NCBI GenBank assembly: GCA_963921935.1
Contig: OY998180.1
Coordinates: 109,498,183 to 109,562,182, forward strand
Direction: 5' to 3'
Length of the DNA: 64,000 nt
Source of the DNA: Galeruca laticollis
Lineage: Eukaryota; Arthropoda; Insecta; Coleoptera; Chrysomelidae
Below are positions 47,110 through 60,151 of the stretch, one piece after another. How positions within the stretch are numbered: position 1 is the first letter of the stretch; each line of letters begins with the position of its first letter. The position numbers and the translations under genes are program-made. The notes below the pieces were generated by a model. It ran no database searches and had not been told where the DNA came from. It worked only from the letters and a program-made list of their open reading frames with translations.

Positions 47110-50100
47110 ATGGAATTATTGGCATCTGGATTATCCTCTATATCACCATTTGATTGTGAAACAGACGATTCTGCTCTGCGTAGCAAATGGGAAAGATGGA
47201 AGAGATCTCTAGAAATTTATTTCGAAGCCGCATCAATCACTGATCCAGTAAAGAAGAAAGCTATATTACTTCATAATGGGGGAACCAGCTTGCAAGAAGT
47301 ATATTTCAGTTTACCTGAGACAGATACCGAAAATGAAGAAGGCAGTATAAATGCGTACGACAGGATTATTAGAAAATTAAATGAGCATTTTGCTCCAAAA
47401 CAAAGTCGTATTTATGAACGTCACATTTTCCGTTCAATCCAGCAAGAACCTAATGAGAAGTTTGACAACTTTTTACTTAAACTGAGACGTCAAGCAATTA
47501 AATGTCAATTTGCAAATATTGAAGAACATATCATAGACCAGATCGTCGAAAAATGCAATTCCGAAAAATTAAGGCGTAGAATCTTGGAAATGGACGATTC
47601 TAAAACATTAACTGATATCACTAATGCAGCAAAATCATTAGAAACAGTACAGTCGCAAATGGGCAAATATAATTCCCCTAAATCTGACAATAATTCAATA
47701 GACATAAACAGAATCAGAGAGAATACCATCACAAATAGAGATCCTAAGCCAGGACCTTCGGGATTTCATAGGTTGGAATGTTTCCGCTGTGGATTTAAAG
47801 GACATTCCGCTAGAGACGTTAACTGCCCTGCCCGCAACAAAACTTGCTTACAATGTGGCAGGATTGGTCACTTCAAAATAAAATGCAAAATACTAAAAAG
47901 CACTTTTAAAAGAAATAATAGAGAGGATAATCACCAAGCTACCATATCTAAGAAAAGGAGAGTCACAGAAACTGTGAACTTACTGGATGACAGTAACTCA
48001 TCAGATGAATATATTTTCCACATGGAAGAAGACGACAAAATCAAATGCACATTAGGAGGTGTTGAAATTGACTTAGTTATAGATTCTGGAAGCAAAAGCA
48101 ACATTATAAGTGAATTTACTTGGCGATTCCTGAAGGAAAAAAAGGTAAAAGTTACTAATCAAGTAAAGAAGCCAGATAAATTATTCCGATCTTACGCAAA
48201 CCCAGAACCGTTGCAATTATTAGGAGCATTTGAAGCAAAAATAAGTGTGGCCTTTAATCAAGAAATAAATGCTAAGTTTTATGTCGTTAAAAATGGCCAG
48301 ACAAACTTACTAGGAAGAGAAACAGCCCTCAAACTGGGTGTGCTACGAATAGGATTGAACATACTATCGATTAAGGAAGAAACATCAAAAACCCCTTTTC
48401 CAAAGATGAAAGGAATTTCTATAGATATCCCAATAGATCATAATGTCCTTCCAGTTATTCAACCTTTACGTAGAATACCAGTGCCACTCGAAGAAAAGGT
48501 AGATAAGCAACTCAAGAAATTGATTCAGAGTGATATTATTGAACCAGTAGACGGACATTCAGAATGGATATCACCAATTGTTCCCATATTGAAATCGGAT
48601 GGCGAAGTAAGAATCTGCGTAGACATGAGAAGAGCGAATCGCGCGATACTGCGAGAGAATCATCCATTGCCCACGATGAACTCATTTTTGCCCAAATTAC
48701 GGAAAGCGCGTTTCTTCTCAAAGTTGGATGTGAAACAAGCTTTTCATCAAATCGAAATATCACCTAGATCGCGACACATCACCACCTTTATAACGCATAA
48801 AGGATTATTCAGATACAAAAGATTAATGTTTGGCATCTGCTGTGCCCCAGAGATATACCAGAAGGTGACAGAAAGGATGATAGCTCAATGTGAAAGTTGT
48901 TTCAACTTCATAGATGATTTTCTCGTATTTGGTGAAACAGAAGAAGAACACGATGTCCGGTTAAATAAACTGATAGAAACTTTGAAAAATAATAACGTGC
49001 TACTGAATGTCGACAAATGCACGTTCAAGGTGACAGAAGTGGAATTCCTTGGACACATTCTCACAAGAACTGGAATAAAACCATCTCCAAATAAAGTGGA
49101 AGCTATTAAGAGATTTAGGAAACCCGAAAACACCACAGAATTGAGAAGTTTTTTAGGATTAATAAATTATGTAGGAAACTACGTGCCGAATTTGGCCACG
49201 ATCACAGAACCTCTAAGAAGAGCACTAAAAGAAACAACTAAAGAGAATAATATAGTTTGGAACAGGGAACAACAAATGTCATTCAATAAACTTAAGAAAG
49301 AACTATCCAGTGACAAATGTTTAGGATACTATTGTCCCACAGCTAAGACACAATTAATAGCAGACGCAAGTCCAGTAGGCCTAGGTGCAATATTAATACA
49401 ATGCAGCTCCTCAGGTGAACCTCGAATAATTGCTTATGGAAACAAAACATTATCAGCTAACGAAAAGAAGTTTTGTCAGACTGAAAAAGAAGCTCTTGCC
49501 TTGGTTTGGGCAGTGGAACATTTCCATATTTATTTATATGGTAAGGAATTCGAGCTAATAACTGACCATAAACCGTTACAATTTATTTTCACTCCAACAT
49601 CCAAACCCTGTGCAAGAAAGGTGGGTGCTCCGTCTACAATGTTACAATTATAAAGTTATTTACAGACCTGGGAAAAGCAATATAGCCGACCCACTTTCCA
49701 GACTTTGTGCCAACTTAGAATCGGCTGCATTTGAGGAGGATGAGCACGTTAGACAGATCGTAGAAAGTTCAACGCCAGTAGCTATTTCGCTAAGTGAAAT
49801 AGAACAGTTATCAAAAAAGGACAAGGAGATACTACAAGTAAGAAAAGGTCTGTATGAAAACGTCTGGTTGGACTCCGCAAAATTTTATAAAATTTTCCAA
49901 AATGAGCTAGTTTTTTCGAACAACATACTGCTGAGAGGGAACCGAATAGTTATCCCGAAGTTATTACGTGAGAGAGTTTTGGAATTAGGCCACGAAGGTC
50001 ACCCAGGTATTGTAAACATGAAAAGGAGATTGAGGACCAAAGTCTGGTGGCCAAAAATGGACCAAGACGCTGAAAAATTAGCAAGAACTTGTAAAGGTTG

Positions 50101-50950
50101 CACTCTCGTATCGGCACCAAGCGCACCCCAACCATTAAAAAGACGGGAATTTCCCATTCAACCATGGGCGGATGTAGCCATAGACTATTTAGGACCCTTA
50201 CCCGAAGGAAAATACATTTTAGTGATCGTCGATTATTTTAGCCGATATATGGAAATAGAAACAACGAAGTCTATAACGGCAAATAACACCATTCTACTTC
50301 TTCGTAAAATTTGCACTAGACTCGGATATCCATATTCAATAACTGCAGATAATGGACCGCAATTTGGAAGGAGCGCAGAATTCAAAAATTTTTGCAAAGA
50401 CAATAATGTTAAATTATTCACTACTGTACCCTATTGGCCGCAACAAAATGGGGAAGTCGAGCGTCAGAACAGAAGTCTCGTAAAGCGACTAAAAATCAGC
50501 AAAGCACTTGGAAAAGATTGGCAGCTGGATCTTCAAGATTATTTATTAATGTATCATAACACACCGCACCCTAGCACAGGAAAAACTCCTGCAGAATTAT
50601 TTTTTGGACGAAAACTAAAAGACAAACTTCCGATGATCCCTGACTTTAACATAGAGGAAGAGGTACGAGATAAAGATAGCCTGGAGAAACAAAAAGGAAA
50701 AGATTACGCGGATAGACGGAGAAACGCTAGAGATAGCGAAATAATGGAAGGAGATACAGTTATTCTTAAACGTATGCGGAAGGAGAACAAATTAGACCCA
50801 ACATTTGACTCCACACCACATACGGTTATTTCAAAAAAGGGTGGAGACGTAACAGCAACAAACAATGTTACCGGGGAAGAGGTAAGGCGAAATGTGCTCC
50901 ACATGAAACGAGTTGGGAAGGAATGGAAAATATTGGAGAATGACCAATGA
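47110..50950 (+). pseudogene. Gypsy gag-pol, one frameshift
   Basis: The ATG at 47110 opens an 847-residue frame. Gag is followed by two zinc knuckles (CFRCGFKGHSARDVNC and CLQCGRIGHFKIKC). Protease has VIDSGSKSNI. RT has VDMRRANRAI, LDVKQAFHQIEI, MFGICCAPEIYQ and FIDDFLVFG. RNase H has IADASPVGLGAIL. The frame then shifts near 49612. The second frame (49610-50950) continues RNase H (ERWVLRLQCYNYKV, ADPLSRL). It then gives integrase with HEGHPG...CKGC, DYLGPLPEG, TADNGPQF and WPQQNGEVERQNR. Gag and Pol share one frame, as in Mag/K02A2.6-like gypsies. A few-base deletion at 49612 is the only damage seen, so it was active recently. Confidence 0.93.
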
Positions 50951-51158
50951 GAACTTTGCGCATATCAACGTACTTAGTTCACAGTTGTTATGCTGAACAA
51001 GTTTATGTTCCTCAAGAATATATTTATCTTGTGGTAATAATACCTAATTCTTAGTTATAAAAAAAAAAAAAAAAAAATTTCCCATTTTTCAATTGACATG
51101 TTAAATAAATATTTCTTGGTAAAGTTTGGTGTTTCAATTCTTAAATGAAAGGAAGGGA

Positions 51159-51291
51159 TGTAGTGTATGCAGATAAGGGCATGATGTCATCACATGAGAT
51201 GGTCTACCCGGACAATCACTCAACAGCTTGTTAGTATGATTTAGCCTACCGACTGTGGAGTGCGGGTCACGGAGAGATTATCAATCTTACA
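51159..51291 (+). repeat. 3' LTR (133 bp)
   Basis: Identical by eye to 46008-46140. GGTAT follows at 51292-51296. Confidence 0.95.
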
Positions 51292-51652
51292 GGTATGCTT
51301 CTTGGGACTACTTTTGTGTGCAGTAGCATTGGAAAAGTGTCGACAAGGACAAACTTGAAGAACAATAATTAGGCGACCAAGACGTTATAAAACAAGACTC
51401 ATAAACCATAACAGGAAGTTAGAGAGGATTTTAAATATGAAAACTTCTCGCTGACATCACACAGAATTCTTTCCTTTGATTGGCCTCACGCAAGAACGCA
51501 CTGTAAAAAGATAAAAGTTGACCAGCCAGTCCGTTTCACTTACGTTACGTCATGCGCTTACATTCATTTATAAACAGGGTACATACATTCTATAGTTGAT
51601 CTTTTCAATGTCTCTACATTCACATTCTGTCAAACTATAAATACAGCTTTAC

Positions 51653-52286
51653 TGCTCCTAATCCCTTAACACATCTCACGTAAATACGCTGGAATCGCCG
51701 TATCCCGCCCTATCTCTCTCTCAACCTCGCAATGAGAAACATACAGGGTGCCCCAGGAGTTCATACCAAATACTTGGGAGATAATATAGAGACTAACAAG
51801 AATGATGGTGTTTCAGTATAAACAATTTTCTTTACGCCCTTCGTAGATTTCCAATCAGCCTTTTAATAATTATAAATAAAAAAAACCATTTTTAAATCCC
51901 AACTTTAGAGCCCTGTAGTTCGTTAACGAAGGGCGTCCAGAAAATTTTTTATATGAAATATCATCATTATTATTAGTCCCTCTATCATCTCGTAAGTTTT
52001 TGGTGCAAACTTCTGTATAAATAAAATTATCACCGAGACAAGGCATTAAAAATTTTACAACTCATATTAGACCGGCCAATAGTTATACTTCATCTTACTA
52101 AAAACGTAAAACATATCTAAAGTTCTTAATTGGCATGTTGAAAATAAACAACACAATAAGTAAATTAAAAAAAAGTGGGTGTTAGTGCTTCACCTTTAAT
52201 TTTCAAATACTCAAGCGTTGGGTGAATGTCAAGAACCAGCAAAAAATAAATTAAATGAAAAAAAATCATTAATTACATCTCGTTTC
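51653..52286. other. No gene seen
   Basis: Sequence between the TIR element and the R1-like LINE. No coding or repeat signal was recognised. Confidence 0.4.
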
Positions 52287-52295
52287 AACTGGGTT

Positions 52296-52922
52296 GACTA
52301 ACACTCCAGAGACCGTACTCAAAGAAGACGGCACACACACGGATGGACCGGAGAAGACACTGTCAGTAATGCTAAGTACGCACTTCCCGGGATCCACCGA
52401 AATACAAGTCGAAGCAACGAGCGAAGTCAGAGAAGAACGGCAAGTTGTCCGCGGTCTGGCAACTCGTGATAGCTGGACTTGTGCGAAGTCCATAGTCACA
52501 TACGGGTCTGTGACATGGGCTATTCAAACTTTTAATCCCTTCAAGGCGCCTGGAATGGACGGAATCTACCCTGTACTGCTCCAAAAAAGCGCCGACATAA
52601 TAACTCCAAGACTTGTGAATCTGTTCAGATTAAGCACAAATCCCCATTGTAGGATGTGTGGAGAAGCAGAGGAAACCGCAAAGCACGTGGTCTTCGATTG
52701 CCCTGCCCTGTGCAGAAGGCGAGCCTCCTGTCTAGATATTTCTCCAGGCACAAATCAGGAGGGAATGCAGGAAAACATAGTTCGACGTATCTCAATGTTC
52801 GCTAAGAATTTAGGATGGGACTCTGCTTAATACCTGTGAGTGGGGGTGCACAATAAGCCAATCAATGGCTGAGCGGCAACAATTAGGGCACCTGAACCCT
52901 AACCCCCCCGTGACTAAAAAAA
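52296..52922 (+). pseudogene. R1-like LINE, 5'-truncated and internally deleted
   Basis: A copy of about 627 bp flanked by AACTGGGTT (52287-52295 and 52923-52931). The frame (to 52830) starts within the region before RT (ETVLKEDGTHTDGPEKTL, LSTHFPGS) and reaches the first RT block (FNPFKAPGMDGIYPVLLQ). It then jumps from RLVNLFR to the C-terminal zinc motif (CRMCGEAEETAKHVVFDC) without losing the frame. The RT core is therefore missing. The 3' UTR ends GTGACTAAAAAAAAA. The target duplication shows that this deleted form was inserted as such, or was deleted later in place. The R1 group is assigned from the motifs only. Confidence 0.85.
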
Positions 52923-52931
52923 AACTGGGTT

Positions 52932-53140
52932 AACAATTGAACCAGCTTAAAAAATAGAAAATTTACATCATATTCGACAATTAACCCAGAAATCTTTCAA
53001 TTTACCTCTTTATATTGTGTGTTTATCATTGTGCATATAAATAGTATTGTGCTACTTTATGCAATAAAAATATTATACCGGGTGTTCCCAAAACTTGACC
53101 TATATTTGGGATCTCCAAAACAGTACAGTACAGCCATTTA
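52932..53140. other. No gene seen before gap
   Basis: AT-rich sequence up to the N gap. Nothing recognised. Confidence 0.4.
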
Positions 53141-53340
53141 NNNNNNNNNNNNNNNNNNNNNNNNNNNNNNNNNNNNNNNNNNNNNNNNNNNNNNNNNNNN
53201 NNNNNNNNNNNNNNNNNNNNNNNNNNNNNNNNNNNNNNNNNNNNNNNNNNNNNNNNNNNNNNNNNNNNNNNNNNNNNNNNNNNNNNNNNNNNNNNNNNNN
53301 NNNNNNNNNNNNNNNNNNNNNNNNNNNNNNNNNNNNNNNN
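53141..53340. other. Assembly gap (200 N)
   Basis: Exactly 200 N, probably a placeholder length. Confidence 1.
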
Positions 53341-53722
53341 TCTGTAATAAAAGCTGCTTTTATTAAAAGTTACTTTATAAAAGTACTTTTAGTATGACTT
53401 TTAATAGTTATTGAAAGTAGCAATAGAGGAAAAGAACTTTATTTAATAATGACATTTGGCAGATTATAAAAGAACATAACCTATCTATTTGTTTGTTTTG
53501 GTATATAAACATCATGCTTATTTGTGTGCATCTATTGTAATATTAAATTATATTATCATGGAGGAACAATTAGAAATAGTAATTTTAGCAGGAGCGAATG
53601 CAGAAGATGCTGATTTTGCACTATTTTATTGGTATTGAACATAATGAACAAATGCAAATAATTGATATAAATAATATGAATGATGACGAACTTAAAAATC
53701 ACTTTAGATTGCTTAGGGCTGA

Positions 53723-54847
53723 TATTTTTTTTTGTTTCATGGCGTTTGGAGGTATCCATGCAGCCAAATACGTTGTGTTAGGTTATATATACAGTATATA
53801 TGGTGATGTATTTGAAGTTTATATTTGAATCCAATTTCAATTAAGTGCCAATCAGAATCGATACTGAATTTGTTATTGATTTTCGTGTTGTGGATATGTA
53901 TCTTATTACTTAAGCGAGCCCTAATTCAACCTATCAAACTATCGTCGTCTGCGATTCAAGTTAATACCGCTTTTCGATCAAAGGATTGGCACAGGGTTAT
54001 AAGTTTTCTCGCCCAGGGGTCGTTCAGGGCTTTATTTGAACACATACAAAGGTAGACCACGGATGGAAGGTATAAACATATGGGTTAGGGTAACAAAGGT
54101 CACAAGCTCTATATAACTTAACTATATCGATATGTTAGTCATCCTTAGAAATTTTACTAGACAGTCTAATATTTTGATGTTATTCAGCGCCAGTAAGTGT
54201 AACATGTTGATGGGAGGGAATATTTTTTCATGTATTATGTTATTATAAAGTTCTTTCGTGGCATTACGATATTCCGAGCATTCAAAAAATATATGATCCA
54301 GGTCTCCTATGACATTGCAGGCTGTGCATAAGTTTGATTCGATTACGCCTATTTTGCTCAAGTGCTCTGGGTAAGACGCGTGTCCAAATTTCATTCGAAT
54401 TATACTGCTAATTTCCCTACGTGAATAATTGATTCCTTTATACCACTGTTGTTTTGGTATTTCCCTATGCAGTAGTGTGTATCTAGTAGGCTTTGTTTTT
54501 ACATAGTGGTCCCATTTCTCTTTCCATGCTGCTTGAAATTTTCTTTTGTATTTATTTAAGCAATCTTGTAGTGCCACTTCGTTCGGTTGACATTCATCTT
54601 TTTCAGCACTTGTTTTGGCTAACTGATCAGCTTTTTCGTTGCCGTAAATTCCATAATGTGCTTTTACCCATATTATTTGAACGTCACTCTCTTTAGTAAG
54701 TTGGTGTAGTAGGGATTGAATTTTCTTAATGTGTGGGTGAGTGATGGTATCTACTGCATTATTATTCAAACATTGGATAACAGACAGCGAATCTGTTAGG
54801 ATAGATACATTTTTCTTTTTTTGGTGGATTGTGTGTTCTAGCGCCTT
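53723..54847 (-). pseudogene. LINE 3' end, left palindrome arm
   Basis: A 5'-truncated copy of the element at 24241-29084. It begins within RNase H (KALEHTIHQKKKNVS region) and ends in its A tail near 53723. The open part (54122-54769) covers LHQLTKESDVQIIWVKAHYG, NEKADQLAK and the CTACNVIGDLDHIFFEC tail. It lacks the in-frame stop found at 28281. Confidence 0.9.
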
Positions 54848-55508
54848 AACTACTTAAACTACTGAATTAGTATAGTAACGCGATTAGCCAGTCTCTAATT
54901 TTTAATTCGTTGACCAAAAAGGCAATGACGTCATAAACATGGCCGCTGGCAGTTACTGAGGGACATATACGTATATTGCTAACTGCCTATGAAATGCGTT
55001 CTATTAGATTGAGAGGTACGACTACACTCTGTGTGTATGTTAGTTATGCGCAAGTGCTGTATATTTTCCACCTGTAATATTTTTAAACGAAGATACTTGA
55101 GCCAATAAAAACTTCGTGTCTGATTTTTGATTTGACCAAATAAAGTGCAATTATGAAATTACAATTTTTTTCACTTCTAACATAAATCTCAAATAACGTC
55201 TATTATAGTTGTCTAGGTTGCTTCAAAAGGAATAGAAATGAAGTAGATAAACATGAAATACATAGTGAGCACATAACCAATTATTATTTTTCACTGAATA
55301 ACTTGTCATATTACTATAACCACAAGTTCAGTGTTATTTTTATAAATCATTTCTTCGATATCTACACACTAATAGAGCAATGCATATTAACAAATTAAAT
55401 GAAGATGGCGTACCGCATGGGATGATTTGTTTTTAAACGGAATTTTTATATACCTGTAGAGATTTACCAATGAAAAGTTAAATTAGGACCAATCTTATTA
55501 CATAAAAA

Positions 55509-55965
55509 ATCCCAATGGCACAGGACCAATTGGACAGGCTTATGTCAGTAACATTTTTGCATAAAACTCAAAATAAAAAATTAGATACAAAAGTAATTGA
55601 ATGTTTTGAGATGTACAAAAAACCAAAGTAACATTTTGGCATAAAATCAAAAACAAAAAAATAAAAAAAAAATTCTGGTAAATTTGTGAGTTTTCTTGAA
55701 TAAATGTTTTAATATACGATTTAGAGAAAAATGTTAAGTACAAAAGTTGTAGAACGTGTTAAGGTCTATGAAAAAGCTCAATAACAAATGAAAAACAAAG
55801 GAAATACGATTTTTTTCAACTTTGACAGGCCACCATTTTGTTTTTACTGGGCCGATTTGGCTCATTAACGAACTCGTCCAAGATTTTGGCCTAACCGATT
55901 TTTATAGCGAGTTTGGTTTTGAGCCGTCAAAAAATTTGCCCTCTATCGTGCTTACAAATTCCGTT

Positions 55966-55970
<5 letters not shown>
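55509..55970 (+). repeat. Repeat X, copy 2 (left arm)
   Basis: Matches 9374-9860 with small differences. Ends in (AC)n then (TA)n. Confidence 0.85.

Positions 55971-56037
<67 letters not shown>
55971..56037. repeat. (AC)n(TA)n microsatellite
   Basis: AC repeats to about 55997, then TA repeats, joining repeat X to the palindrome core. Confidence 0.95.
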
Positions 56038-56041
<4 letters not shown>

Positions 56042-56100
56042 TAGTGAATATTGGGGATTGCAGCAAAAAATTGGAAAAGATATACTCTTAGCGGAAAATG

Positions 56101-56140
56101 TCCAAGCTTTCGAGGATGTTTGTCCTCATCATCAGGGAAA
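56101..56140 (-). ncRNA. Hammerhead-like motif, left arm
   Basis: Mirror of the motif at 56560-56600: CUGAUGA, stem II GAGGA-CAAACA-UCCUC, GAAA, then AGCUU. Confidence 0.45.
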
Positions 56141-56559
56141 CTTCGAAGTGAGGTTAGATTCCATAAAGATGTAAAATCGTAAACTACAGATCGTAAATTG
56201 TGGAATATTCAAGTAGGAATTGAACCAACGGCCTAATCAATCGTGTCATAGCAACAATTGTAATTGTTGCAGCATTTTATAAAATAAAACCATTGATTTC
56301 ATCTTCATGTGTCACCATACTAAACGCCGGCGAGGAAAAAAAAATTGATGATGATTTTTTTTTTCCTCGCCGGCGTTTAGTATGGTGACACATGAAGATG
56401 AAATCAATGGTTTTATTTTATAAAATGCTGCAACAATTACAATTGTTGCTATGACACGATTGATTAGGCCGTTGGTTCAATTCCTACTTGAATATTCCAC
56501 AATTTACGATCTGTAGTTTACGATTTTACATCTTTATGGAATCTAACCTCACTTCGGAG

Positions 56560-56600
56560 TTTCCCTGATGATGAGGACAAACATCCTCGAAAGCTTGGAC
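56560..56600 (+). ncRNA. Hammerhead-like motif, right arm
   Basis: CUGAUGA (56565-56571), one extra U, stem II GAGGA/UCCUC (56573-56577 with 56584-56588), GAAA (56589-56592), a tiny AG/CU stem III, and UCC/GGA as a short stem I. The inserted U and the weak stem I leave activity open. It belongs to a different sequence family from arrays A and B. Confidence 0.5.
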
Positions 56601-56658
56601 ATTTTCCGCTAAGAGTATATCTTTTCCAATTTTTTGCTGCAATCCCCAATATTCACTA

Positions 56659-57235
<577 letters not shown>

Positions 57236-57894
57236 TTTATGTAATAAGATTGGTCCTAATTTAACTTTTCATTGGTAAATCTCTACAGGTATATAAAAAT
57301 TCCGTTTAAAAACAAATCATCCCATGCGGTACGCCATCTTCATTTAATTTGTTAATATGCATTGCTCTATTAGTGTGTAGATATCGAAGAAATGATTTAT
57401 AAAAATAACACTGAACTTGTGGTTATAGTAATATGACAAGTTATTCAGTGAAAAATAATAATTGGTTATGTGCTCACTATGTATTTCATGTTTATCTACT
57501 TCATTTCTATTCCTTTTGAAGCAACCTAGACAACTATAATAGACGTTATTTGAGATTTATGTTAGAAGTGAAAAAAATTGTAATTTCATAATTGCACTTT
57601 ATTTGGTCAAATCAAAAATCAGACACGAAGTTTTTATTGGCTCAAGTATCTTCGTTTAAAAATATTACAGGTGGAAAATATACAGCACTTGCGCATAACT
57701 AACATACACACAGAGTGTAGTCGTACCTCTCAATCTAATAGAACGCATTTCATAGGCAGTTAGCAATATACGTATATGTCCCTCAGTAACTGCCAGCGGC
57801 CATGTTTATGACGTCATTGCCTTTTTGGTCAACGAATTAAAAATTAGAGACTGGCTAATCGCGTTACTATACTAATTCAGTAGTTTAAGTAGTT

Positions 57895-59019
57895 AAGGCG
57901 CTAGAACACACAATCCACCAAAAAAAGAAAAATGTATCTATCCTAACAGATTCGCTGTCTGTTATCCAATGTTTGAATAATAATGCAGTAGATACCATCA
58001 CTCACCCACACATTAAGAAAATTCAATCCCTACTACACCAACTTACTAAAGAGAGTGACGTTCAAATAATATGGGTAAAAGCACATTATGGAATTTACGG
58101 CAACGAAAAAGCTGATCAGTTAGCCAAAACAAGTGCTGAAAAAGATGAATGTCAACCGAACGAAGTGGCACTACAAGATTGCTTAAATAAATACAAAAGA
58201 AAATTTCAAGCAGCATGGAAAGAGAAATGGGACCACTATGTAAAAACAAAGCCTACTAGATACACACTACTGCATAGGGAAATACCAAAACAACAGTGGT
58301 ATAAAGGAATCAATTATTCACGTAGGGAAATTAGCAGTATAATTCGAATGAAATTTGGACACGCGTCTTACCCAGAGCACTTGAGCAAAATAGGCGTAAT
58401 CGAATCAAACTTATGCACAGCCTGCAATGTCATAGGAGACCTGGATCATATATTTTTTGAATGCTCGGAATATCGTAATGCCACGAAAGAACTTTATAAT
58501 AACATAATACATGAAAAAATATTCCCTCCCATCAACATGTTACACTTACTGGCGCTGAATAACATCAAAATATTAGACTGTCTAGTAAAATTTCTAAGGA
58601 TGACTAACATATCGATATAGTTAAGTTATATAGAGCTTGTGACCTTTGTTACCCTAACCCATATGTTTATACCTTCCATCCGTGGTCTACCTTTGTATGT
58701 GTTCAAATAAAGCCCTGAACGACCCCTGGGCGAGAAAACTTATAACCCTGTGCCAATCCTTTGATCGAAAAGCGGTATTAACTTGAATCGCAGACGACGA
58801 TAGTTTGATAGGTTGAATTAGGGCTCGCTTAAGTAATAAGATACATATCCACAACACGAAAATCAATAACAAATTCAGTATCGATTCTGATTGGCACTTA
58901 ATTGAAATTGGATTCAAATATAAACTTCAAATACATCACCATATATACTGTATATATAACCTAACACAACGTATTTGGCTGCATGGATACCTCCAAACGC
59001 CATGAAACAAAAAAAAAAT
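57895..59019 (+). pseudogene. LINE 3' end, right palindrome arm
   Basis: Forward copy mirroring 53723-54847, with an open frame 57973-58620 and A tail at about 59008-59018. Confidence 0.9.
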
Positions 59020-59402
59020 ATCAGCCCTAAGCAATCTAAAGTGATTTTTAAGTTCGTCATCATTCATATTATTTATATCAATTATTTGCATTTGTTCATT
59101 ATGTTCAATACCAATAAAATAGTGCAAAATCAGCATCTTCTGCATTCGCTCCTGCTAAAATTGCTATTTCTAATTGTTCCTCCATGATAATATAATTTAA
59201 TATTACAATAGATGCACACAAATAAGCATGATGTTTATATACCAAAACAAACAAATAGATAGGTTATGTTCTTTTATAATCTGCCAAATGTCATTATTAA
59301 ATAAAGTTCTTTTCCTCTATTGCTACTTTCAATAACTATTAAAAGTCATACTAAAAGTACTTTTATAAAGTAACTTTTAATAAAAGCAGCTTTTATTACA
59401 GA

Positions 59403-59684
59403 TCTTCAATAACTCTCTATTTATAATTTTGGTCTTTGTCACTTCAAATAAAGTAAGAAAGGAGAAAAATTACATTTATAGCGTATCAAAGGTGGTGAAA
59501 CTCAACGTTTATAGACTCTATAAACGTCGGGTGAAACTGGCCATCAAAGTGAAAAAAAAGAAGATAAATTCAGGTTAGATTTTAAAAATCAAGAACTCAA
59601 ATTTGTTTATGTTATCCCTATTCTGCTACAAGTTTTATTAAAAACGTAATCTAAACGAAAAATTTAAGGAATAAACCTTCAAAC
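59403..59684 (+). promoter_or_regulatory. LSM10 upstream region
   Basis: About 280 bp of single-copy sequence between the palindrome arm and the LSM10 start codon. It must hold the 5' UTR and core promoter unless transcription starts inside the palindrome. No TATA box or clear element stands out. Confidence 0.4.
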
Positions 59685-60151
59685 ATGTCTGAAAATGTGA
59701 TAACGAATTTTCCAGTACGTGATAGTAAAAAAGAACAATTTATGATATATAATACTCTATCATGTTTAGTAAAATCATTAGAAGGTTATTACACCACAAT
59801 AGATTTAAGAAATGAGAGTAGTGTTGCAGGACTAATTGCCAAAGTAGACGGTTTTATGAACATTGAATTGGAAGATGTGGTATATCTTGATTCGTATGGT
59901 ACAATTTATCAAAACAAATCTTAACTTTTTTATAATAAATATTTTTAGGTAGACGACATTATTTTAATCAATTCTTCGTTCGTCACCGTAATATTAGGTA
60001 TGTTCACATTCCAGAAGGATTATCATCGAAAGAATTAATGTATGAACAAATTAATGGTATGAAAATAATTAGAAAGATTGATAAAAAACGAACATATAAA
60101 CAACTTAGAGCTCAAAGATACCAAAAAGAAACTTTACAGTCTCTAAAGTAA
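59685..60151 (+). CDS. LSM10: LSm10-like U7 snRNP protein, two exons
   Basis: Exon 1 is 59685-59898 and exon 2 is 59949-60151, joined across a 50-bp GT-AG intron (59899-59948, ending TATTTTTAG) that splits a Gly codon. The product is 138 residues. It carries the Sm fold: NTLSCLVKSLEGYYTTIDLR (Sm1 start), then VDGFMNIELEDVVYLD with the Sm1 D-x-F-M-N pattern. Exon 2 gives FFVRHRNIRYVHIPEG, the LSm10 form of the Sm2 motif, and a basic C-terminus (KIDKKRTYKQLRAQRYQK). LSm10 with LSm11 replaces SmD1/SmD2 in the U7 snRNP ring, which guides 3' cleavage of histone pre-mRNAs in the nucleus. AATAAA-like signals follow at about 60222. The frame is intact. Confidence 0.92.

Larger units (their letters stand above)
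46008..51291 (+). mobile_element. Young Ty3/gypsy LTR retrotransposon, complete
   Basis: 133-bp LTRs at both ends that read as identical, a 5-bp target duplication, a primer-binding site TGGCGACGAGGATACTGG (46142), a polypurine tract (AAATGAAAGGAAGGGA, before 51159), a single gag-pol frame and one frameshift. Length is 5284 bp. Identical LTRs mean a very recent insertion. There is no env gene. Confidence 0.95.
45697..51652. mobile_element. Short TIR element split by gypsy insertion
   Basis: CTAAAGCTGGATTTATAG (from 45697) and the reverse complement of 51631-51652 agree over about 22 bases with one mismatch. Without the gypsy insertion (46008-51291) and one target copy, the element would be about 670 bp. 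No transposase was recognised inside. A forward frame after 51297 contains AVALEKCRQ and RRPRRYKTR, which might be a remnant of one. Target duplication is unclear. Confidence 0.55.

Noticed and set aside
53019..53397. Open frames running through the N gap
   Set aside because: They exist only because N bases were translated as X.
56474..56484. GGTTCAATTCC, a tRNA B-box-like sequence in the palindrome
   Set aside because: No A box at the right distance and no cloverleaf. Probably chance.
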